A stretch of 19,046 bases of DNA, taken from positions 1 to 19,046 of the forward strand of contig JABFXB010000534.1 in the NCBI GenBank assembly GCA_013361975.1, written 5' to 3'. Positions 14,336 through 19,046 of this stretch are shown here, in pieces. The notes beneath the pieces are model-generated. The model was given only the letters and a program-made list of their open reading frames with translations. It searched no databases and was not told the origin of the DNA. The DNA comes from Dermatophilaceae bacterium (GTDB lineage: Bacteria > Actinomycetota > Actinomycetes > Actinomycetales > Dermatophilaceae). The number at the start of each line of letters is the position of its first letter. The stretch's first letter is position 1. The translations under genes were made by a program, and so were the position numbers.

Positions 14336-15068
14336 GGGCTCATGGTGACACGCGCCGTGAGCGGAGCCGCTAAGGCCGCGCGATCCCGGTCCAGGATGGG
14401 GCACTGTCGGAGGTGCGACGTACGGTCGAACTTGCGTCCGCGTGACCAGGACGCGCGTGGGCAGCCGCAGCCGGCCCTGACTGTCGATGCGCACCGCAGT
14501 GAGCTCAGGCCAGGTCGGCGTCCCCGGACGGACGGTGACCGCGCCGGCGGTCATGGTCAGCACCAGAGGCGTGTCCGCCGTCCGGGCCAGCTCAGTGGTG
14601 ACCTTGCGGACGAAGACCCGCTGCTGGGCATCCACCGGGACGACTGCCATGGGGGCGGCGGACCCGTCGCGGGTCGGCCGGGCCGGGCGGCGCCACGGGA
14701 AGACGACGGCCGGGCTGGAGGTGTCCGTGACGCTTTCCGTGGCGGGCATACGCCCGGTGATGGCTGCGACGCGGTGCGCGGTGCGGTGGTGGGTGTCGAG
14801 AGCGTGCATGCCCTCGTCCGTGTCGAGCGTGTGGGCGCAATCGTCGCCTCGGCACTCGGCGCCACTCCCGCCGCGCGTTCGTTCTCGAAGGGCGCTAGCG
14901 AGGCTGCGGAGTCGGAGGGCGGTGACCAGCGGACGCGGACGAGGAGGCGAGCGGTACCCCACACGGGACCGGCGACTTGGATGCTGGACGAGGGGCGTCT
15001 TGTCGCGGACGGTAAAGGCTGCGACGCACGCACTGATGTGTCAGGTAGCGGGACCGCCGACATGACAG
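14336..15068. other. stretch between ROK gene and tRNA-Leu terminator
   Basis: About 730 nt. It holds the orphan coding-like segment at 14435-14809 described separately. The remainder (14336-14434 and 14810-15068) shows no recognisable gene. The ROK promoter should be here, but no convincing -35/-10 pair was found. No integrase, excisionase or transposase signature is visible at this island edge. Confidence 0.45.
14435..14809 (-). pseudogene. orphan coding-like segment in frame with the ROK gene, possibly truncated small gene
   Basis: From the ATG at 14809 the minus strand reads ~125 codons with strong third-position G/C and protein-like composition (MAVVPVDAQQRVFVRKVTTE, then VRIDSQGRLRLPTRVL). 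The phrase IDSQGRLRLP resembles the swapped-hairpin (AbrB/MraZ/SpoVT) pattern, but I cannot assign the family. Beyond ~14435 third-position G/C drops and no stop occurs before the ROK GTG at 14335, so the segment looks like a gene that lost its 3' end and now runs open into the ROK frame. Alternatives are a real N-terminal extension of the regulator or a separate small protein ended by an undetected frameshift. No clear RBS at 14809, 14749 or 14650. Confidence 0.4.
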
Positions 15069-15106
15069 CGGCCGGGTGGCCCGACTCTCGTCGGGCCACC
15101 CGGCCG
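15069..15106 (-). terminator. strong terminator downstream of tRNA-Leu
   Basis: Perfect 17-bp stem: CGGCCGGGTGGCCCGAC (15069-15085) and its complement (15090-15106), 4-nt loop TCTC. It starts 28 nt beyond the tRNA 3' end. It shares the loop core CGACTCTCGTCG with the terminator at 628-667. A smaller hairpin GTGGGG-GTTT-CCCCAC (15112-15127) lies between it and the tRNA. Confidence 0.85.
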
Positions 15107-15131
15107 GGCTCGTGGGGGTTTCCCCACATCT

Positions 15132-15153
15132 GCGTGCGCGAGGGGGGATTTGA
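15132..15153 (-). repeat. tRNA-Leu-proximal copy of the candidate att direct repeat
   Basis: Covers the last bases of tRNA-Leu (T-arm 3' side, acceptor strand, discriminator) and three flanking bases. It matches 3555-3575 at 21 of 22 positions, the difference being one G in a homopolymer. It sits within the intact tRNA, as expected of the att copy that restores the tRNA after integration. Confidence 0.62.
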
Positions 15154-15217
15154 ACCCCCACGCCCTTTCGGACACTGGCACCTGAAGCCAGCGCGTCTGC
15201 CGTTCCGCCACTCGCGC
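15135..15217 (-). tRNA. tRNA-Leu (anticodon CAG)
   Basis: 83-nt tRNA on the minus strand. The acceptor stem GCGCGAG pairs with CTCGCGC, discriminator A, no encoded CCA (followed by CGCA). The D arm begins TGGCGGAACGGCAGACGCG. Anticodon arm CTGGC-TTCAGGT-GCCAG gives anticodon CAG, reading CUG. A variable arm (TGTCCGAAAGGGCG region) is present as in class II tRNAs, and the T arm is GGGGG-TTCAAAT-CCCCC. Length and long variable arm fit leucine. A tRNA-Leu next to fhaA is also, to my recollection, the arrangement in mycobacteria (leuT). Confidence 0.96.
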
Positions 15218-15262
15218 GTGACAAGGAGACAGTGTGGTGCATCCCCCACCAGATCACCAAAC

Positions 15263-15281
15263 CGGGACACGCATGGTCCCG
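15263..15281 (-). terminator. probable terminator of the SDR gene
   Basis: CGGGAC (15263-15268) and GTCCCG (15276-15281) form a 6-bp stem with a 7-nt loop, 22 nt after the SDR stop codon on the minus strand and followed there by GTTTGG. It would separate that transcript from tRNA-Leu. Confidence 0.45.
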
Positions 15282-15303
15282 TCAGCCCTGCACCCGGCCG
15301 GGC

Positions 15304-16122
15304 TCACTGGCCGCCGTGCGGCTCGCCGAGCCGGTAGTCCGGCTGCGTGAATCCGCCGCCGAGCAGACCCGACCGCGACTCGGGGCCGCGGTCGTCCGCG
15401 CCGCCCCCCCGCGCGTACGCCTCGGCGTCGTCCTGCGGTTCGAACCCGATGGCGCGGCCGGGGGAGAGGTCGACCAGACGGCGGGTGTTGCGTGAGACGC
15501 CCCAGACGACGTGGTGACCGGTGGCGTCGGTCGTGAGCACGGCCGTCACGAGCCGGGTCATGTCGTCGGGCGACAGCCAGCAGCAGCGCGAGGGCTGGCC
15601 GTTCGCGTCGTCGGCGAAGGTCATGATGCGGGCGCTCACGACGGTGATGCCGAACCGGGCGGCATACAGGGCCCCCAGCGCCTCGAGCGCTGCCTTGGTC
15701 ACGCCGTAGTACGTGTCGGGTGCCGGCAGCGGCATCCCCTCCCGCAGCGACGGCGAGTCCACCGGCACGAACCCGGCCACGTGGACCGAGCTCGCGAGCA
15801 GCAGCCGCGGCACCCCGGCGAGACGCACCGCCTCGCACACGGCGCGCGTGCCGTCGACGTTGACCGAGAGGAGATCGGCCCACGCCTGCTCCTCCGAGTA
15901 CGCACCGAGGTGCGCCACGAGGTCGGCGCCCGCGAAGGCTGCAGCCTGGCCGTCGATGTCACGCAGGTCGACCTCGACGACCCGCTCGAGCGAGTCGTCG
16001 ACGTCGGCAACCTCCACTCCGGGCCCCTCGCAGAGCACGAGCCGGTGACCGGCCGCGCGCAGCCGCGGCCGGATGGCCGTGGCGATGCGCCCGGCCGCAC
16101 CGGTCAGCGCGAGAAGGGCCAC
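15304..16122 (-). CDS. NAD-dependent epimerase/dehydratase (extended SDR), uronate-dehydrogenase-like
   Basis: 272-aa Rossmann-fold enzyme. The nucleotide-binding motif LTGAAGRIA is at residues 6-14, the serine of the triad is in LLASSVHVAGF, and the catalytic YxxxK is YGVTK (Tyr139, Lys143). The later segments CWLSPDDMTRLV, VVWGVSRNTRR and IGFEPQDDAEAYA match the uronate dehydrogenase-like branch, which oxidises uronic acids to aldarolactones with NAD+; the actual substrate is not proven. It lies upstream of tRNA-Leu and 43 nt downstream of the ATPase gene on the same strand, so the two could be cotranscribed, though no functional link is evident. By the island model it is chromosomal rather than part of the sugar cassette. 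Confidence 0.88.
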   Translation of the reverse strand: MALLALTGAAGRIATAIRPRLRAAGHRLVLCEGPGVEVADVDDSLERVVEVDLRDIDGQAAAFAGADLVAHLGAYSEEQAWADLLSVNVDGTRAVCEAVRLAGVPRLLLASSVHVAGFVPVDSPSLREGMPLPAPDTYYGVTKAALEALGALYAARFGITVVSARIMTFADDANGQPSRCCWLSPDDMTRLVTAVLTTDATGHHVVWGVSRNTRRLVDLSPGRAIGFEPQDDAEAYARGGGADDRGPESRSGLLGGGFTQPDYRLGEPHGGQ

Positions 16123-16165
16123 GCGGACGGCATACCCGGTCGGGAGGGCGGAGCGCCCGTCGAGG

Positions 16166-17767
16166 TCAGAGGCCGTCGACGACGACGGCCGCCATCTCCA
16201 TGCACGCGTCGTGCGTCTTCTTGCTGATCTTCAGCGGGTCGAGGTGCAGGCCCGGCGCGAGCATCTGGTCGTAGGGGATGTCGACGACCGCGCGCACCCA
16301 CTGCTCGAAGTGCTCGCGCGTGTGCACGCCGGCACCGATGTCGTTGCCCTTGGCCGAGGTGTGCGAGATGACGCAGACCGCGTTGCGCACGAGGTCGCCA
16401 CGGCCCATCGCCACGAGCGCGTCGAGGTTCTTGGCCGCGACGACGGACGTGTCGTCCTTGAGCGACGTCGCGAACACGAGCATGTCGGCCCTGGCGGCGG
16501 CCGCCAGCCAGTTCGGCGAGAGGCGGTTGTTGCCGGTGTCGACGACGATCATCCGGTAGAAGCGCGAGAGCTGGGTGTGGAGGTCCTCGAACTCCTGCTC
16601 GCCGATGATGCGCATCGCCTCGTCGTCGTCGGCCGAGGCCAGCACGTCGAACGAGAGACCGCGCTGCTCACGCACCCAGTGCTCGAGCTCCGACGTGCCG
16701 GCGTTCGGGTCGCCCGCGATCGTCGGCAGGGCACCGAGCAGGTCGACGACGGTGCGGTGGTGGCTCTGCGACGGTGCCCGCATGCCGAGCGTGCCCTCGG
16801 TCTCGTTGTTGTCCCACGCGAGCACCGAGCCCGAGCGGTAGCGCCCGAGGTAGCTGGCGAGCATGAGCGTGACGAGGGTCTTGCCGCCGCCGCCCTTGGT
16901 GTTGATGACCATGATCGTCTTGCGGCCGTTGAGCGGGCGCGCGATGCGGTCGATGCGGTCGCGCTCGAGCAGCTCCTTGCTGCTGGGGCCGAGGCCGAAG
17001 GCCTTGCGCAGGCCGGAGTTCGCCTTGACCTTCTGGCGCTCCCCCTTGGAGCGCGCCGTGATGAGGTCCTCGGCGCTCGGGCGGTCGGAGTTGCCCGCGC
17101 GGGCCGCCGGCGTCAGGTCGTATGCCGTCTCGTCCGTCGTCGTGTGACCCTCGGCCACAGCGGCCGCCACGTCGGGGTCGACGGCCGGGCGGGCGGCATA
17201 CGCCTGCTGGGCGGCGCTGTGGTCGGTGCCGTAGTGGGCGGACGACGCGGCGGTGTCGGCGGAGGCGCCGGTGGAGGCGGAGCCGGCGGGTGTCCAGCCG
17301 GAGTACTCCTCCTCGGACGCGGCAGCGGTGTCGGCGTTGTGCTGCAGGGTCGACCAGTGGTCGGTCGACCGGCTCGTCTCGCCGACGCCGGGGTCGGAGG
17401 GCTGCCAGTCCCAGGAGGACGTGGACGAGCCGTTGTGGTCGTGGCCGTTGGAGGACTCGGCCGAGGCGCGCTCGCCGCCGTACTCGTAGGAGTCGGTCCA
17501 GCTGTTGGTGGTGGCGCCGCCCTGGGACGTGTTGGAGGTGCCGGAGGCGTCGGAGGCACCGACGGCCGGCTGCTGGCCGGTGTCACCGGGCTGCCAGGAG
17601 GAGTCCTCCCACGTCGAGCTCCACGGGTCGGCCGGAGCCTCGTCCTCGTGGTCCGCGCCTGAGGTCGCGGTGGGGATCGGAAGGGTGAAGCCACCCGGGA
17701 TGGAGTTGTTGGCGGAGAAGCCGGGGATGCCCTGACCCTCGTTGGTTCCGGTCTCGTCCTTGCTCAT
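16166..17767 (-). CDS. MinD/ParA-like ATPase with long disordered N-terminus (EspI-like)
   Basis: 533-aa protein in two parts. Residues 1-~225 are low complexity, rich in Ser, Thr, Asp, Gly and Ala with tryptophans at intervals (DPWSSTWEDSSWQPGD, SWDWQPSDPG, YSGWTPAG). Residues ~280-533 form a deviant-Walker ATPase: P-loop NTKGGGGKTLV (Lys291, Lys296, Thr297), the LAWDNNETEGTLG strand, Walker B-like MIVVDTGNN and the LVFATSLKDDTSVVAAKNLD switch. These match the MinD-like ATPases of actinobacteria linked to type VII secretion (EspI), rather than chromosome-partitioning ParA, and no parB gene is present. The ATG at 17767 has AAGGAG 7-8 nt upstream. It is divergent from fhaA. The function is inferred only as ATP-dependent membrane or secretion organisation. 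Confidence 0.85.
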   Translation of the reverse strand: MSKDETGTNEGQGIPGFSANNSIPGGFTLPIPTATSGADHEDEAPADPWSSTWEDSSWQPGDTGQQPAVGASDASGTSNTSQGGATTNSWTDSYEYGGERASAESSNGHDHNGSSTSSWDWQPSDPGVGETSRSTDHWSTLQHNADTAAASEEEYSGWTPAGSASTGASADTAASSAHYGTDHSAAQQAYAARPAVDPDVAAAVAEGHTTTDETAYDLTPAARAGNSDRPSAEDLITARSKGERQKVKANSGLRKAFGLGPSSKELLERDRIDRIARPLNGRKTIMVINTKGGGGKTLVTLMLASYLGRYRSGSVLAWDNNETEGTLGMRAPSQSHHRTVVDLLGALPTIAGDPNAGTSELEHWVREQRGLSFDVLASADDDEAMRIIGEQEFEDLHTQLSRFYRMIVVDTGNNRLSPNWLAAAARADMLVFATSLKDDTSVVAAKNLDALVAMGRGDLVRNAVCVISHTSAKGNDIGAGVHTREHFEQWVRAVVDIPYDQMLAPGLHLDPLKISKKTHDACMEMAAVVVDGL

Positions 17768-17872
17768 CGAGCGCTCCTTGCTGGCCTACCACGTGCGGGG
17801 ACCCGCCGCGGGACCCCGAGAGATCGTCCCATGCTTCCGTCGCACATCAAACCTGCTGACCAGCGGCGCGGC

Positions 17873-17927
17873 GCCTCCACAACGCCTCCACATCGCCTCC
17901 GCAACGGTCTCGCGACGGTCTCGCGAC
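17873..17927. repeat. five tandem 11-bp units in divergent intergenic region
   Basis: Units: GCCTCCACAAC, GCCTCCACATC, GCCTCCGCAAC, GGTCTCGCGAC, GGTCTCGCGAC. Three resemble each other and the last two are identical; all begin with G and end with C. The 11-bp period places each unit on nearly the same DNA face. The array lies between the ATPase gene and fhaA. Confidence 0.75.
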
Positions 17928-17947
17928 GGGCCGCACGGGCCCGTCGG

Positions 17948-17979
17948 TTGGGGGCAGGAGGGGCTTACCCGGTTACGAT
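17948..17979 (+). promoter_or_regulatory. possible fhaA promoter
   Basis: TACGAT at 17974-17979 is a good -10 element, 41 nt upstream of the fhaA start. The only -35-like match, TTGGGG at 17948-17953, is 20 nt away, longer than optimal. Placed mainly by position. Confidence 0.35.
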
Positions 17980-18020
17980 GAAGCGCCCGGCAGGAGCGCT
18001 CACCTGAAGGAGGAGACGGC

Positions 18021-18800
18021 GTGGGAATCATCAACCGTGTCGAGCACGGTCTCGCCAAGGCTGTCCACGGTGCCTTCGCCAAGGCGTTCAAGTCCGAGGT
18101 CCAGCCGGTCGAGATCGCGTCCGCGATCCGCCGCGCCATGGACGACCGCGCGGCGCTGCTCGGCCACGGCCGCGCCATGGTGCCCAACCTCTACACGATC
18201 GAGCTGAGCCAGACCGACTACGAGCGGCTCGGCGACTACGAGGACGACCTGTCCGACGACCTCGTCGCCGCGGCGCAGGAGCACGCCGACTCGCAGGGCT
18301 ACCAGCCCGGCGGCCCGCTCGAGGTGCAGCTCGTCGAGGGCGAGGGCCTCGAGACCGGGGTCTTCCGGGTGCGTCCCGCCACCGCGAAGCAGGCCGGCCG
18401 TGAGCCCGCCGCCTCGGCGGGTGCGGCGCCGCGTCCGCACACCAGCAACGGCACGGCCATCGACGAGGCGCCGGTGCACCGGCCGACTCCGCGGTCCAAC
18501 CCGTCGGCGCGGCCCTGGCTCGACATCGGCGGCGACCGCTACCCGCTGCTCGGCAGCCTCACGACGATCGGGCGCGACGAGACCGCCGACATCGTCATCG
18601 ACGACCCGGGCGTGTCCCGCCGCCACAGCGAGATCCGCGTCACGACCGACGGCCCGCACCTGGTCACCTCGATCCGAGACCTCAACTCGACCAACGGCAC
18701 CTTCGTCAACGGCGAGCGCATCTCGGCCCAGCGCCTCCAGGACGGCGACCGCCTCACGATCGGGCGCACGTCCGCGACCTTCCGAGCCGGGCGCCGGTGA
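18021..18800 (+). CDS. fhaA: FhaA, DUF3662 and FHA domain protein
   Basis: 259-aa protein with the two-domain layout of actinobacterial FhaA. Residues 1-~118 are the DUF3662 domain (MGIINRVEHGLAKAVHGAFA, EVQPVEIASAIRRAMDDRA, VPNLYTIELS). A ~45-residue disordered linker is followed by an FHA domain (~167-255) with GRDETADIVIDD, SRRHSEI and LNSTNGTFVNGERI, the phosphothreonine-binding signature. In mycobacteria FhaA is phosphorylated by PknB and binds the pseudokinase of MviN/MurJ, regulating peptidoglycan synthesis. Here the linker is short compared with M. tuberculosis FhaA. The GTG at 18021 has a strong AAGGAGGAG site. fhaB follows after 3 nt, as in the conserved stp-rodA-pbpA-pknB operon order. 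Confidence 0.95.
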   Translation: MGIINRVEHGLAKAVHGAFAKAFKSEVQPVEIASAIRRAMDDRAALLGHGRAMVPNLYTIELSQTDYERLGDYEDDLSDDLVAAAQEHADSQGYQPGGPLEVQLVEGEGLETGVFRVRPATAKQAGREPAASAGAAPRPHTSNGTAIDEAPVHRPTPRSNPSARPWLDIGGDRYPLLGSLTTIGRDETADIVIDDPGVSRRHSEIRVTTDGPHLVTSIRDLNSTNGTFVNGERISAQRLQDGDRLTIGRTSATFRAGRR

Positions 18801-18803
18801 CGC

Positions 18804-19046
18804 ATGAGTGAACTGACCCTGACCCTGCTGCGGCTGGGTCTCCTCGCGCTGCTGTGGATCTTCATCTTCAGCGTCGTGGGCGTGCTGCGCACCGACATCT
18901 ACGGCACGGCTGTCAGCCGCCGCGGCCGTCGCAAGGCGCGCAAGGAGGCGGAGCAGCAGAGCCGTCAGCGCACACCGGCCCGCGCACCGGCCGCCGCCGG
19001 TGCCGGCGCCGCCCCCTCTGCCGTTCCCGCGCTCGCCGGCGGTTCT
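18804..19046 (+). CDS. fhaB: FhaB/FipA-type FHA protein, N-terminal part only
   Basis: Begins at the ATG at 18804, 3 nt after fhaA, and runs open to the window end (81 codons). The N-terminus is a single membrane span (LTLLRLGLLALLWIFIFSVVGVLRTDIYG) followed by a strongly basic stretch (SRRGRRKARKEAEQQSRQ) and a Pro/Ala linker. This is the normal start of actinobacterial FhaB; the FHA domain should lie beyond the window. Membrane-tethered phosphopeptide reader in the cell division and cell wall operon, by analogy with mycobacterial FipA. Confidence 0.88.
   Translation, partial: MSELTLTLLRLGLLALLWIFIFSVVGVLRTDIYGTAVSRRGRRKARKEAEQQSRQRTPARAPAAAGAGAAPSAVPALAGGS

Noticed and set aside
14557..15270. 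Minus-strand open frame of 237 codons whose start reads EWRNGRRAGFRCQCPKGR
   Set aside because: This peptide is the translation of the tRNA-Leu gene itself, a familiar annotation artefact; the rest has no protein character.
12734..15337. Plus-strand 867-codon open frame
   Set aside because: It runs antisense through the ROK gene, the tRNA and two terminators, which no real gene would do.
16073..17662. Plus-strand 529-codon open frame with Gly/Val-rich tail
   Set aside because: Antisense shadow of the MinD/ParA-like gene; the Gly/Val repeats mirror the Thr/Ser/Ala-rich disordered region on the other strand.
1..19046. CRISPR arrays, insertion sequences, rRNA genes
   Set aside because: No regularly spaced repeats of suitable length, no transposase motifs or terminal inverted repeats, and no rRNA-like sequence were seen on either strand.

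Overview
The window is about 19 kb of very GC-rich DNA with actinobacterial gene content: an fhaA-fhaB pair, a Ser/Thr protein kinase, an EspI-like MinD/ParA ATPase, a CUT1 sugar ABC transporter with no ATPase of its own, and a tRNA gene without an encoded CCA. Gene style and content suggest a Micrococcales-type actinobacterium, perhaps Intrasporangiaceae; that placement is inference, not something the sequence proves.

Layout. (1) 1-619: the 3' part of an M50-type membrane metallopeptidase gene (+). A perfect 16-bp hairpin separates it from a convergent minus-strand pair, a Ser/Thr kinase followed by a Lon-substrate-binding-domain protein (686-2439). (2) 2790-3206: a small exported, membrane-anchored protein (-). 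(3) 3207-4134: no recognisable gene. It contains a hairpin and a 21-nt copy of the 3' end of tRNA-Leu. (4) 4135-14335: a minus-strand sugar-catabolism locus made of a ROK regulator and a tightly packed operon: lipoprotein binding protein, two permeases, GH38 alpha-mannosidase, AGE-family epimerase/isomerase, aldo/keto reductase. A strong promoter with an embedded inverted repeat lies in front of the operon. (5) 14435-14809: an orphan coding-like stretch in frame with the ROK gene. (6) 15135-15217: intact tRNA-Leu(CAG) followed by a 17-bp terminator hairpin. (7) 15304-19046: a uronate-dehydrogenase-like SDR and the MinD/ParA-like ATPase on the minus strand, divergent from fhaA-fhaB.

How it fits together. 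Mannosides would be imported by the ABC system and cleaved by the GH38 enzyme. The AGE enzyme would then convert mannose to fructose (inferred), under ROK control. The whole locus lies between the intact tRNA-Leu and a directly repeated copy of that tRNA's 3' end, which has its own downstream hairpin. This is the geometry left when an element integrates into a tRNA 3' end. I therefore read 3.56-15.15 kb as a probable genomic island carrying a mannoside-use cassette, inserted beside the conserved fhaA neighbourhood. No integrase gene is visible. Both outer blocks look like ordinary chromosomal housekeeping and signalling genes.
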